Numbered from the stretch's first letter, positions 8,144 to 17,517 are shown. The stretch: 64,000 nucleotides of DNA from Bacteroidota bacterium (GCA_023251435.1 JAHEYU010000016.1:25693-89692); one strand, 5' to 3'. The notes: generated from the sequence alone by a model not told the origin. Numbers and translations: made by a program.

Positions 8144-9160
8144 TTATTCTTTAAGCTTCTTTATTTCCAAATCAAAGTCAGATTCAATCTGCTTATCCTG
8201 AATTATCCTGAATTTTTCGAATTCGCCTTCAGCAAGTGCTAATGCCACTTCGTGCGTTACTTTACCCTGATGTTTCAAAACCGATTCCTCATTAAACTGC
8301 AAAAAAGCATCCAATTTCGACACCCAATCTTTCATAAACATTACCGCACCTTTTTTCGCCTGATTTTCGGCATAATCCAAATACATGGAAACAATGCGGT
8401 TTAGGCCATCCAACTCTTTTTCGTTCAAATAGTTTTTAGCTACGCCAACATCCGTTTTCCTGATGCTTCCTTTTGGTGCATTCTTCCAGGTCGTAAGACC
8501 CATATTTTCTTTCGAACTGTCGGCTCTCGAAGCAATCAGTTCGGCAGCAGTTTGTCCGGTAATTGCCCAATGCAATTTATTCTGTACTGTTGCAAAAAAA
8601 TCTTTGGTCGTTTTTGTATTTACATCATAATCGGCGCTGCATTGCGAATAGATATCCGTTATTTTCTGATAGAAACGCCTCTCGCTCGAGCGGATATCCC
8701 GTATTCGGGCCAACTGCTCTTCAAAAAAATCTTTGCCAAAAATGTTGTTCGGATTTTTCAGGCGTTCATCATCCATCGTAAAACCCTTGATAATATATTC
8801 TTTAAGAATTGAAGTCGCCCAAATCCGAAAATGGGTTGCCTGAGTGGAGTTTACCCGGTATCCAACCGAGATAATGGCATCGAGATTGTAAAACTGGGTT
8901 AAGTAATTTTTCCCATCGGCGGCAGTATGTGCAAATTTTGCACATACTGAAGTCTCGGATAACTCTCCACTTTGAAAAATATTTTTCAAATGTTTGGTTA
9001 CCACGCTTCTTTCAACGCCAAACAAATCGGCAATTTTCTGTTGAGTTAACCAGATAGTTTCATTTTGTATATAGATTTCCACTTTTACCCTGCCATTTGG
9101 CGTAGTGTAAAGCAATATCTCATTGAATCCTTCGGATGCTGGTGTTTGTTTGTTAGGCAT
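8144..9160 (-). CDS. RhuM family virulence-type protein
   Basis: 338 residues matching the RhuM family named after a Salmonella pathogenicity-island gene. The recognisable part runs from about residue 15 to 135: YIQNETIWLTQQKIADLFGV, then VTKHLKNIF, then YNLDAIISVGYRVNS and FRIWATSILKEYI. The first part looks like a helix-turn-helix-type DNA-binding segment. The C-terminal half is helical, with the conserved-looking F-Y-Q-K-I-T-D-I-Y and L-H-W-A-I-T-G-Q-T-A-A-E-L-I. The biochemical function of RhuM proteins is unknown; they are common in genomic islands and near restriction systems. Here the gene sits alone between two copies of the 3' end of a housekeeping methyltransferase gene, which points to integration. 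Confidence 0.85.
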   Translation of the reverse strand: MPNKQTPASEGFNEILLYTTPNGRVKVEIYIQNETIWLTQQKIADLFGVERSVVTKHLKNIFQSGELSETSVCAKFAHTAADGKNYLTQFYNLDAIISVGYRVNSTQATHFRIWATSILKEYIIKGFTMDDERLKNPNNIFGKDFFEEQLARIRDIRSSERRFYQKITDIYSQCSADYDVNTKTTKDFFATVQNKLHWAITGQTAAELIASRADSSKENMGLTTWKNAPKGSIRKTDVGVAKNYLNEKELDGLNRIVSMYLDYAENQAKKGAVMFMKDWVSKLDAFLQFNEESVLKHQGKVTHEVALALAEGEFEKFRIIQDKQIESDFDLEIKKLKE

Positions 9161-9291
9161 ATTTTTTCAGTATTTTGGCTAACTCATTGTGATTTTGTAG
9201 AACTGAAAGTAATGAATTTTATCCAATAATGAATATTCAATTTAACCAATTATACATATTCCAGCCTGACTTGGAACCTGAAATTTGGAAC

Positions 9292-10566
9292 TCATTTATA
9301 CCACGGCTCATGTAATTCCGGCAAATTCATTCTGATTCTCCATTCTTTCGGAAAGTAATTGTTGGCGCGATTCCCAAGGTTTTTCACAAAGCCAAGCGGT
9401 ACATCCTGATATTGAACCAACAGCCATCCTTTCGTTGCTGATTCGATCCGGATTTCTTCCCTTTTCTGAAAAAGAAGCGCGTCGCGCAAATTCAGTTCAA
9501 CGGTTTCGAAAATTGCAGGATTGCGATCAACCGAAAGTGCAAAAGTATGTTCCGGCAACAAATCATACTTCTTGAATTGCGCCACCGGCAAGCCAAAACT
9601 AATCACGCGCAGTTGTTCTGAAAGTGCATTCAATACCGGAATTTTATCTTCAGGAAAAGCAATTAGAAATTCGCTTTTGGCAAAAAAATCCGAATTTTCA
9701 GTCGTCAGCCAGTTCCTTATTTCGGCAAACTGTTTCGGCATTTTTTCAAGTCTCGATTTGGTCTTTTTAGGTATTGAATACGTGTCGTTTCCGTCTTTTT
9801 TACGGATCAAAGTCAGGAAAAAACCTTCGCCTTTTACTTTGTGCGGAAGAAAGCGGTAGCCAAACAATCCTTCAATTTCCATCTCCTGAACGCCCCAGTT
9901 TTCCTGAAGCGGAATGCGGATGCTTTCTATCTCATTGTTTTCGGCCAGCCATTTCAGGTTTTCCTCGTTTTCATCCGGATTGAACGTGCAAGTGCTGTAA
10001 ATCAGGTAACCACCATTTTTCAGGGATGGCCAGATGTCGGCCAGAATGCGGCGCTGACGCGTTGCACAAAGGTTGGTATTATCGACCGACCATTGCTGAA
10101 TGGCCGAAGCATCACGCCTGAAAAGTCCTTCTCCGGAGCAGGGCGCGTCAACCAGAATGATGTCAAACAATCCTTCCAGAGAACTGAAGTCTGCCGGATC
10201 GTTGCTGCAAACCACCACATTTTGATGTCCCCATTTGCGGATATTTTCGTTCAGAACCGAAACGCGCGACCGGATCACTTCATTGGCGACCAGTAAATCG
10301 CTACTATCCAGAAGGCTTAATAAATGAGTCGATTTTCCGCCGGGAGCAGCACTCATATCCAATGCAATTTTATTTCCGGAGTGATCGATTTGCTTAAAAG
10401 CTTGTTCCAAAAACATCGAACTGGCTTCCTGAACGTAATAGGCTCCCGAATGCAAAAGAGGATCGAGCGTATAGGAAGGGCGCTCATTCAGGAAAATTCC
10501 GCTGTCACACCAGGGAATTCGCTCAGCTGAAACCGGAAGTTTGAATTTTCGTGGATTTGTACGCAA
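9292..10566 (-). CDS. RsmF-like tRNA/rRNA cytosine-C5 methyltransferase (NOL1/NOP2/Sun)
   Basis: SAM-dependent RNA m5C methyltransferase. Counting from the TTG at 10566, SAM-binding AAPGGK is at 73-78. DAPCSGEG at 140-147 and STCTF at 191-195 carry the two cysteines of the family (C143 and C193). A C-terminal RsmF-type region ends in the F-P-K-E-W-R-I segment. Conserved coding clearly continues upstream in frame (LPTAFLDRIKIQFPTDF and on) to about 10657-10680, yet there is no ATG, GTG or TTG between the in-frame TAG near 10725 and 10566. The true start may therefore be a rare codon such as ATC at 10680 or ATA at 10662, or the start codon has been lost. Its 3' end is duplicated at 8049-8140. 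Confidence 0.85.
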   Translation of the reverse strand: MRTNPRKFKLPVSAERIPWCDSGIFLNERPSYTLDPLLHSGAYYVQEASSMFLEQAFKQIDHSGNKIALDMSAAPGGKSTHLLSLLDSSDLLVANEVIRSRVSVLNENIRKWGHQNVVVCSNDPADFSSLEGLFDIILVDAPCSGEGLFRRDASAIQQWSVDNTNLCATRQRRILADIWPSLKNGGYLIYSTCTFNPDENEENLKWLAENNEIESIRIPLQENWGVQEMEIEGLFGYRFLPHKVKGEGFFLTLIRKKDGNDTYSIPKKTKSRLEKMPKQFAEIRNWLTTENSDFFAKSEFLIAFPEDKIPVLNALSEQLRVISFGLPVAQFKKYDLLPEHTFALSVDRNPAIFETVELNLRDALLFQKREEIRIESATKGWLLVQYQDVPLGFVKNLGNRANNYFPKEWRIRMNLPELHEPWYK

Positions 10567-10782
10567 ACTAATTGCCGGAACCTGATCGATCGACTGTACA
10601 AAGCGATCAAAATCAGTCGGAAACTGAATTTTTATCCGGTCTAAAAATGCGGTAGGTAATATTTCGGATGTCTTTTCGATGGTATTTTGAGTTTTCTTTT
10701 GATATTTGCCGGCAAGATAGAGTGAATGCTATAAATAAACAAAACGAGTATCCGATAATTTACTTGATCAAGAATGGAATTT

Positions 10783-10891
10783 GTCATTAAATGGTCATTA
10801 AGTAGTCATTAAATGGTAATCAAGTAGTCATTTAGTGGTCATTTAGTGGTCATTTAGTGGTCATTAAGTAGTCTTAAATGGTCATTAAGTA
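10783..10891 (+). repeat. Tandem array of an 11-bp GTCATT unit
   Basis: About ten head-to-tail copies of an 11-bp unit of the form GTCATTWARTR, with three identical central copies of GTCATTTAGTG; one unit is 10 bp. The period is close to one helical turn. It lies between the methyltransferase gene and cysH, which are divergently oriented, about 100 bp before the cysH start. The rest of 10567-10993 holds no credible gene other than the unstarted 5' extension of the methyltransferase. Confidence 0.85.
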
Positions 10892-10993
10892 GTGAAAAAT
10901 AAAGAATGACAATCAAATGACTATTAATGACAATGTTTGGTGGATAAAAATCTCAATTAGAAAAGTAAAGGATATTCAATTAAACAAATCACA

Positions 10994-11707
10994 ATGGTTG
11001 ATCAAAATATAGTTTCAGAATTAAATAAACACGCCGACCCTGCCAGTTTAGTTGGAATGTTGGAAAACTTAGCCGCACAATTTCCGGGCAAAGCGGTTTT
11101 TACGACCAGCCTGGGAATTGAAGACCAGGTGATAACCGACATGATTTTCAGTAATAATCTGGATATTAAAGTGGTTACTTTGGATACCGGACGCCTGTTC
11201 GAAGAAACCTACAAAGTGTTTAACCGCACGCTGGATAAATACGGGAAACAGATTCATGTTTATTTTCCGAAGCACGAAGCGGTGGAGAAAATGGTAACTG
11301 AAAAAGGACCGCTGAGCTTCTATTTGTCGCTCGAAAACCGAAAGGAATGCTGCAATATTCGCAAAGTTGAGCCACTGAAACGGGTATTGGAGGGAATGGA
11401 ATGCTGGATTACAGGTCTGCGTTCATCACAATCGGATAACCGGCACGATCTCGACTTTTTTGTTTGGGATGCCGGATTTCAGCTGATTAAATGCAATCCG
11501 CTTTTACATTGGTCGCTCGAAGACTGCCAAAAATATGTCAAAGAAAACAATGTGCCCTATAATGTTTTGCACGACCGTGGTTTTGTGAGCATCGGTTGCG
11601 CACCCTGCACACGCGCCATACAACCCGGAGAAGATTTCCGTGCCGGTCGCTGGTGGTGGGAAGACAACTCGAAGAAGGAGTGTGGGCTGCATACGCATCA
11701 GGAGTAA
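10994..11707 (+). CDS. cysH: Phosphoadenylyl/adenylyl-sulfate reductase, iron-sulfur type
   Basis: 237 residues of the CysH family, which reduces APS or PAPS to sulfite in assimilatory sulfate reduction, using thioredoxin or an equivalent. The nucleotide-binding region TTSLGIEDQVITD is near 37-49 and LDTGRLFEET near 65-74. Cysteine pairs KECC (near 116-119) and GCAPC, plus ECGLH at the C-terminus, are present. The paired cysteines ligate a 4Fe-4S cluster in APS-using enzymes and the final ECG-LH Cys is the catalytic one. That makes APS the likely substrate. No cysD/N or cysI neighbours are present, so the gene stands alone. Family identity is firm. Confidence 0.93.
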   Translation: MVDQNIVSELNKHADPASLVGMLENLAAQFPGKAVFTTSLGIEDQVITDMIFSNNLDIKVVTLDTGRLFEETYKVFNRTLDKYGKQIHVYFPKHEAVEKMVTEKGPLSFYLSLENRKECCNIRKVEPLKRVLEGMECWITGLRSSQSDNRHDLDFFVWDAGFQLIKCNPLLHWSLEDCQKYVKENNVPYNVLHDRGFVSIGCAPCTRAIQPGEDFRAGRWWWEDNSKKECGLHTHQE

Positions 11708-12107
11708 TCTGTGTTCAGTCACAGTTTGCAGTCTCAAGCAATCATTTATAGTCATTCGTTTCACGTCATTGGCGGTCATTTATTGTTTTCAGCCCTGAAA
11801 GGGCGACACATAATAGCACAGGGCACCGGCCAGTGAATGAGAAAAGGGACAAACCCGTCCGCACAAAAATGTTTTACAGGTGAAAACCGGCCTATCGGAC
11901 GAAATGGTATCGGTCTTCAAAAAAGAAGACAAATAAAAACTATTTGTATCAGATTGAATTTTCAAAAAAGTCATACATCAATGAAAGTTGAGATAAAAAG
12001 CATATATTCGAAAGTTCAGAATAAAATTATTTGCCGATGAAAGGCAAAGAAATTTAATATACAGACATCGCTAAAACATCCAACTAAATTTTGACCAACT
12101 AGATCGA
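11708..12107. other. 400-bp intergenic stretch, repeat-like only
   Basis: No credible gene. It contains three GTCATT-type words (11751-11780) like those of the 10783 array, and a short palindrome GCCCTGAAAGGGC at 11792-11804. The same CCTGAAAGG core appears at 49637-49653. Confidence 0.5.
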
Positions 12108-13025
12108 ATGAAGAAGTTTTCATCCTACCTCACCTTGATTGTAATCCTATTTGCCTCAATCGGCTATTCTCAGACACCCATCACCATTAAACCATCAACA
12201 ACAAAGCATGGACCAGAAAGAGGCTCACTGATCATCATTGGAGGCGGTCAGGTCACTCCTGAAATCTGGAAGAAATTTACGGAACTGGCAGGTGGCGTGG
12301 ATAATGCCAGAATTGTGGTGGTAACAGCTGCTTTGGGCGATTCTGCCGGATTCAAACCTGAATCGGTTGAAATGGTACAACGCGAAACCGGGATCAGTAA
12401 TGTCACTTTGCTGCATACCAAGAATTTGTCCGAAGCCAACAGCGAAAAATTTGTTTCTGCACTGAAAAAGGCAACTGGGGTGTTTTTTGTTGGAGGCCGT
12501 CAGTGGAGAATTGCCGATTCGTATCTGAATACACTTACTCATCAGGCATTTCTTGAAGTTCTTGAACGTGGTGGCGTAATTGCCGGAACTTCGGCAGGAG
12601 CCAGCATTCAGGGCTCTTTCCTTTGGAGAGGTGATACCAAAGGACCACATATCCTGATAGGCGACCACACACAAGGTTTGGGTTTCCTGCGTAATTCAGT
12701 CATTGATCAGCATTTGCTACGCCGAAATCGCCAGTTCGATCTGGTTGACTTCGTTAAAACCAACCCACAGCTTATTGGCATTGGTTTAGATGAATCGACT
12801 GCCGTATTGGTGCAAAAAGATATGCTTGAAGTAATCGGAAAATCGTATGTTGCTATATACGATTACAACACTATAAATAGCTTAAATTCAAACCATACTG
12901 TTGCCGACAAGGAAGATTACACCGCTTCGAACGGTCCATTTTTCTTCCTAAGTGAAGGGCAAAAATATGATTTAGGCTCAAGAGTGGTGATCCGAGAAAA
13001 AACAAACCAACCAAATAACCGATGA
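12108..13025 (+). CDS. Secreted cyanophycinase-like S51 peptidase
   Basis: 305 residues with an N-terminal signal peptide (about 1-21, ending GYSQT), so it is exported. The peptidase S51 fold is clear: IIIGGGQV at the first strand, FVGGRQWR, and the nucleophile elbow GTSAGAS with Ser162. DQHLLRRNRQ follows, a stretch typical of cyanophycinases, and then G-I-G-L-D-E-S-T-A. Cyanophycinases are serine exopeptidases that release beta-Asp-Arg dipeptides from cyanophycin. Secreted relatives in Bacteroidota are common and their true substrates are often untested. It overlaps the following M14 peptidase by 4 bp, so the two are translationally coupled and probably act on extracellular peptides together. 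Confidence 0.88.
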   Translation: MKKFSSYLTLIVILFASIGYSQTPITIKPSTTKHGPERGSLIIIGGGQVTPEIWKKFTELAGGVDNARIVVVTAALGDSAGFKPESVEMVQRETGISNVTLLHTKNLSEANSEKFVSALKKATGVFFVGGRQWRIADSYLNTLTHQAFLEVLERGGVIAGTSAGASIQGSFLWRGDTKGPHILIGDHTQGLGFLRNSVIDQHLLRRNRQFDLVDFVKTNPQLIGIGLDESTAVLVQKDMLEVIGKSYVAIYDYNTINSLNSNHTVADKEDYTASNGPFFFLSEGQKYDLGSRVVIREKTNQPNNR

Positions 13026-15601
13026 CAAAACAAATCGCACTGATCATTTTCGTGCTGACCGGTATTCTGGCGAACCTCAGTTCTGCACAAGACTTGTCGT
13101 ATTACTTGCCAAAAAAAATTGTCTTCAATTCTGAAATTCCGAAGCCTGAAGATGTTTTGGGCTTTAGGGTTGGTGAATTTCATGCCAGTCACGATAACAT
13201 TGTTTCTTATTTTCGCCAGTTGGCGCAAGTTTCGCCAAGGATGAATTATGAGGTTTACGGGAAAACGCACGAAAACAGGCCACTTACTGTTGCTGTAATT
13301 AGTTCTGAAGCCAATATAAAACGGATTGAAGAAATCAGGCAGCAGCATCTTCAATTGAATGATCCATCGGTTTCAGGGAAACTAAATATTGATGATTTGC
13401 CCGTGGTAGTCTGGTTGAGCCACAGTATCCACGGAAACGAGGCCAGTGCGGTTAACTGTGCGATGCTCACTGCTTATTATTTGGCAGCAGCTACCGGAAA
13501 TGAAATAGATAAATTACTCGAAAAGACTATCATACTGATTGACCCGGCAACCAATCCTGATGGCGTTCAGCGTTTTTCGACCTGGGCAAACGGGAATAAA
13601 AGTTACATGACAAACCCCGATCCTGCCAGCAGGGAGCACAACGAATCGTGGCCGGGAGGAAGATATAATCATTACTGGTTCGACCTGAACCGGGATTGGC
13701 TGCCCCTTGAACAACCTGAATCTGAATCAAGAATCAGGAAATTTCAGGAATGGAAACCGAATGTTTTGATCGACTTGCATGAACAGGGAACCAACGCATC
13801 TTTCCATTTTTCTCCGGGAGAGCCAAGTCGTGTAAATCCTTTACTTTCGGCTGAAAATCAGGGATTGACACAAAGGCTGGCTGACAACTATGCCAAAGCG
13901 TTTGATGAAGCTGGTACTTATTATTTTTCAGGCGAACGTTACGATGATTATTACATTGGTCGCGGATCGACCTTTCCTGATATGAATGGCGGGGTTTCTC
14001 TGTTATTCGAGCAAGCCAGTGTACGGGGTTTTGTTCAGGAGTCGGAGAACGGTTTACTTACCTTCCCGATGGCTATCCGAAATCAGTTTATCGGTTCTTT
14101 TTCAACAATTAAAACCGCTTTCAACAGTAAAAATGAATTTCTCGGTTATCAGCGAAACTACTATCTGTCGGCGATGGAAGAGGCCAGAAAAGAACCACAA
14201 AAAGCATATATTTTTGGAGCTGGTAATGATTTGAATACCACTTTCAGATTTGCCAAATTTCTGAATACACATGGCATAAAATCATATCTCCTGAAAAATG
14301 ATCTGAATACGGGAACACAAAATTTCAAGGCCTCTACAGCCTACATTGTACCACTTGATCAACCGCAGTACAGGTTAATTAAATCGATATTTGGACTTCA
14401 CCTGAATCCAAAAGACAGCATTTTCTATGACATTTCGGCCTGGAATATTCCACACGCCTATAACCTTCCTTTTGAAACGATTAAATCTTATTCAGGAAAT
14501 ATTGGCGATGTTTATTCACCAACACAGGTACCAAAAGGGAAAATTATTGGAAGTGGTGCAGCTTATGCGTACCTGTTTAAATGGGATGATTCAAAAGCGC
14601 CCAGGGCTTTGTCTCGTTTATTGAATGCCAATATTGTAGTGAAAGTCGCGGGGAAATCCTTTGAAACATTGGATGGGCTGAAATTCAATCAGGGGACAAT
14701 CTTAATTCCGCTTGGCTTTATCAATCCCGATAAGTCAAAAGTTGAGAAAATAATTTCTGAAATAAACGACCAGGAAGGAATGGATGTTTTCCAGTTGAAT
14801 ACTGGCGACAATAAGCAGATTGATTTGGGGAGTCCAAATTTTTCGGTAATTGTAAAGCCCCGGATTGCTGTGCTTACCGACGATGGGGTTAATGCAATTA
14901 GCGCAGGTCAGATATGGCATTTACTCGACACGAAATACAAAGTCCCTTTTACTTTGTTACCTCTGAAGTCCTTTAGACAAAACAGCCTGAACAGGTACAA
15001 TATGATCGTAATGCCTGCCGGAAATTACCAGGATTTAGATGAAAAGGTAGTTGGAAAACTTCAGGATTGGCTGGCTGCAGGAAATACCCTGATTTCTTTT
15101 GAAAATGCGTTAACCTGGCTAAATAAAAACAAGCTGGTAACTGTTGAGCTTGAAAAAGATGAAACAAAAGCGATTGGATTCAATTATGAAAATTCACTGT
15201 TGTACAAAGCCTCCAGAGAATTGCCAGGGACTGTATTTGAAGCAAGCCTTGATCTGACACATCCGATCAATTATGGTTATCAGACGGATCGCCTTCCTGT
15301 TTTTAAAGACAATAAAATCATTCAGCTCAAGGCGGAAAATATTTTGGCAAACTATCCGGTTCGATACACTAATTCACCTTTGATGGATGGATATGTTCCC
15401 TCAGGAATGATGAAATTACTGATAGGAACCCCCGCTATGGGAATCTTCCCATCGAAGAAAGGGCGCATCATTGCTTTTTACAACAACGCCGTATTTCGTG
15501 GATATTGGTCGGGTACCAGCCGGCAGTTTGCAAACGCTCTGTTCTTTGGAGATAAAATCAATTTATCAACGGGTAATGATTCAGAAAAATCAGAAGAATA
15601 A
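13022..15601 (+). CDS. Secreted M14 family zinc carboxypeptidase
   Basis: 859 residues with a signal peptide (about 1-22, ending SSAQD). The M14 zinc motif HxxE is H137-G-N-E140 within SHSIHGNEASA; the third zinc ligand is probably H253 in DLHEQG. A conserved WFDLNRDW segment lies in between. After the catalytic domain (to about residue 360), the rest looks like beta-rich and class I glutamine amidotransferase-like regions (near 620-700), as in other large Bacteroidota M14 proteins. Such enzymes remove C-terminal residues from peptides in the periplasm or outside. Its ATG overlaps the stop of the cyanophycinase-like gene. Confidence 0.88.
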   Translation: MTKQIALIIFVLTGILANLSSAQDLSYYLPKKIVFNSEIPKPEDVLGFRVGEFHASHDNIVSYFRQLAQVSPRMNYEVYGKTHENRPLTVAVISSEANIKRIEEIRQQHLQLNDPSVSGKLNIDDLPVVVWLSHSIHGNEASAVNCAMLTAYYLAAATGNEIDKLLEKTIILIDPATNPDGVQRFSTWANGNKSYMTNPDPASREHNESWPGGRYNHYWFDLNRDWLPLEQPESESRIRKFQEWKPNVLIDLHEQGTNASFHFSPGEPSRVNPLLSAENQGLTQRLADNYAKAFDEAGTYYFSGERYDDYYIGRGSTFPDMNGGVSLLFEQASVRGFVQESENGLLTFPMAIRNQFIGSFSTIKTAFNSKNEFLGYQRNYYLSAMEEARKEPQKAYIFGAGNDLNTTFRFAKFLNTHGIKSYLLKNDLNTGTQNFKASTAYIVPLDQPQYRLIKSIFGLHLNPKDSIFYDISAWNIPHAYNLPFETIKSYSGNIGDVYSPTQVPKGKIIGSGAAYAYLFKWDDSKAPRALSRLLNANIVVKVAGKSFETLDGLKFNQGTILIPLGFINPDKSKVEKIISEINDQEGMDVFQLNTGDNKQIDLGSPNFSVIVKPRIAVLTDDGVNAISAGQIWHLLDTKYKVPFTLLPLKSFRQNSLNRYNMIVMPAGNYQDLDEKVVGKLQDWLAAGNTLISFENALTWLNKNKLVTVELEKDETKAIGFNYENSLLYKASRELPGTVFEASLDLTHPINYGYQTDRLPVFKDNKIIQLKAENILANYPVRYTNSPLMDGYVPSGMMKLLIGTPAMGIFPSKKGRIIAFYNNAVFRGYWSGTSRQFANALFFGDKINLSTGNDSEKSEE

Positions 15602-15620
15602 TTCCTGAAATTGTTAATTG

Positions 15621-15988
15621 TCAACGAATCTCCCGTCCAAAAGGAGTAAGCGCCAGCGATACCAGCTTGAAATGTTGCTTGGCCCATGGAATTCCGATGA
15701 TGGTGATGCCGAGCAATAAACCAAAAATCAAATGCGTCAGGGCAATCCAGATTCCGCCAATAAGTAACCAGATTATATTCATGATGGTGGAAAGACATCC
15801 CGGCGAACCCGGACTTAAACCGATGGTTTTCCCGAATGGCCACAAAGCTAAAAATGCCAGTTTGAAGGATTGGAGTCCAAATGGAATCCCGATGATGGTG
15901 ATGCACAGCAAAAAGCCCGCAACCATGTATTCCAGAAAAACCAGAAAACCTCCAAAAACGAACAGATTAAATTTCCAAGTGTGCCCAT
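15621..15988 (-). pseudogene. yccF: yccF-family membrane protein gene with a single-base frameshift
   Basis: The intact frame 15621-15926 encodes most of a YccF protein, with the two repeats of ITIIGIPFGLQ/ITIIGIPWAKQ that mark the family and several membrane segments. The canonical N-terminus is also present but in another frame: ATG at 15988 reads MGTLGNLI, then the frame breaks near 15963. One extra G (TG to TGG) would give GNLIWFVFGGFLVFLEYMVAG, which joins perfectly to the downstream frame. Either a real single-base deletion or a sequence error is present. An internal start at 15926 could still make a shortened protein. The function of YccF is unknown. Confidence 0.75.
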
Positions 15989-16098
15989 GTTGTGTTGGTT
16001 TAAATTTCGATTTAAAAGTACAACTTTTGAATCAATCAGTTTGCCTGTTTTTCCGAAGAATAGGGCATCGAAAGTATTTCACCGGTAAACGGAATATC

Positions 16099-16106
16099 TA
16101 TCTTTG
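16099..16106 (+). promoter_or_regulatory. Putative -7 element for the MFS transporter gene
   Basis: TATCTTTG, an exact Bacteroidota TAnnTTTG match, 60 bp upstream of the MFS start codon. Confidence 0.5.
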
Positions 16107-16166
16107 CCGCCGTCGAATAAACTTTCCGAAAAACTGACAATTTAGGTTTATTCAAAGCAGAAACGA

Positions 16167-17420
16167 ATGACAAAATTATTTTCGAACGAGGCTTTCGCAG
16201 CGATTCGCATTCGCGATTTTCGCTTGTTTCTGGTGTATCGGTTTTTTATGACTGCAGCCGTTTTGATGCAGGCCGTAATCGTGGGCTGGCAATTGTACGA
16301 TCTCACCAAAGACCCGCTTTCGCTTGGAATGATTGGTCTCACAGAAGTTATTCCTCAAGTTAGCATTGCGCTGTTTGCCGGTCATTTTGTGGATATATGG
16401 GACCGGAAACGGATCATTTTCCGCACCAGTTTTTTATTGCTGATTGGCTCTGCAATTTTGCTCGGTTCAAGCATTGATTCTGAACTCTCCAGCTTTTTAA
16501 AGGGAACTGCGCCGATCTTTATCACCATTTTTATTGTCGGATTGGTTCGCGGAATTCTGATGCCTGCACATACCGCTCTGCTGGGACAACTGGTGCCGCG
16601 TAAATTACTTTCGGGAGCAGCAACCTGGGGAAGTACTGTTTGGCAGGTGGCTGCGGTTACCGGGCCGGCTTTGGGTGGTTTGGTTTACGGCTTCTTCGGA
16701 ATTGTTCCCGCCTATATTCTGGTATTCACCTCTTTCCTAACCTGCGTAATTACAATCTCTTTCATTAAAAGTCCGGGAAAAGTGGTACATGAACCGAACC
16801 GCGATGCCCGACTTTTTGCCAGTATTTCAGAAGGAATCCGATACGTATTTAAAAATCAGGTTTTACTGGGCGCATTTACGCTCGATATGTTCGCCGTGTT
16901 GTTTGGCGGGGCAGTGGCCATGCTGCCGGTTTTCGCTTCCGATATCCTGAAAGTCGGACCCGAAGGTCTGGGAGTGCTGCGTGCTTGTCCGGCAATTGGT
17001 GCCATACTGATGTCGGTGGTGCTGACCGCTTATCCGCCTGTCAGAAATTCTGGCCGGAAAATGCTGTTAAGCTTGGTCGGATTCGGGGTTTGCATGATTG
17101 TTTTTGCCTTGTCCAAAAATTTTTACCTGTCGGCAGCAGTCCTGCTATTGAGCGGTTCGTTCGACTTTGTGAGTGTTGTGGTCAGGAGCAATATTCTTCA
17201 GTTGTTTACTTCCAACGAAATGAAAGGCCGGGTTTCGTCGGTCAACAGTATTTTTGTCGGTTCGTCAAACGAATTGGGAGCTTTCGAATCGGGTGCTGCT
17301 GCCAGTCTGATGGGATTGGTTCCTTCAGTAGTTTTTGGTGGAGTGATGACATTGATTGTTGTTGGTGTGGCTACTTTCGCTGCACCAAAACTAAGGCGGC
17401 TGTCGTTGATAAACCATTAA
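16167..17420 (+). CDS. Major facilitator superfamily exporter (EntS/MFS_3-like)
   Basis: 417 residues with about twelve hydrophobic segments. The loop after the second helix, GHFVDIWDRKRII, is the MFS A-motif (G-x-x-x-D-x-x-x-R/K-R). The N-terminus, RIRDFRLFLVYRF, is typical of the EntS/MFS_3 group of efflux carriers, some of which export siderophores or drugs. The substrate cannot be told from sequence, and no siderophore genes are nearby. The gene converges on the MATE transporter gene with a 97-bp gap containing a weak hairpin. Confidence 0.88.
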   Translation: MTKLFSNEAFAAIRIRDFRLFLVYRFFMTAAVLMQAVIVGWQLYDLTKDPLSLGMIGLTEVIPQVSIALFAGHFVDIWDRKRIIFRTSFLLLIGSAILLGSSIDSELSSFLKGTAPIFITIFIVGLVRGILMPAHTALLGQLVPRKLLSGAATWGSTVWQVAAVTGPALGGLVYGFFGIVPAYILVFTSFLTCVITISFIKSPGKVVHEPNRDARLFASISEGIRYVFKNQVLLGAFTLDMFAVLFGGAVAMLPVFASDILKVGPEGLGVLRACPAIGAILMSVVLTAYPPVRNSGRKMLLSLVGFGVCMIVFALSKNFYLSAAVLLLSGSFDFVSVVVRSNILQLFTSNEMKGRVSSVNSIFVGSSNELGAFESGAAASLMGLVPSVVFGGVMTLIVVGVATFAAPKLRRLSLINH

Positions 17421-17444
17421 AATGTCGAATAAGGAACTAGAAAT

Positions 17445-17482
17445 AAGGAATGTCGAAGTATTATTTTCTCATTCCTTTTTGG
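17445..17482. terminator. Weak hairpin between convergent transporter genes
   Basis: AAGGAATG at 17445-17452 pairs with CATTCCTT at 17470-17477, with a 17-nt loop and a short T run after it on the plus strand. It may serve as a shared terminator for the MFS and MATE genes. Confidence 0.4.
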
Positions 17483-17517
17483 TGTTCGGTATTTCTGGTT
17501 TAATTATTTTTCAATTT

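Noticed and set aside
10783..10891. Possible CRISPR array
   Set aside because: The units are 11 bp with no spacers and no cas genes are present, so it is a simple tandem repeat.
11837..12040. Plus-strand frame of 67 codons before the cyanophycinase gene
   Set aside because: No domain, odd composition, and it overlaps nothing conserved; probably chance.
15478..15906. Histidine-rich minus-strand frame
   Set aside because: It is the wrong frame of the yccF gene and the M14 gene end; the His-rich text comes from codons of the true frame.
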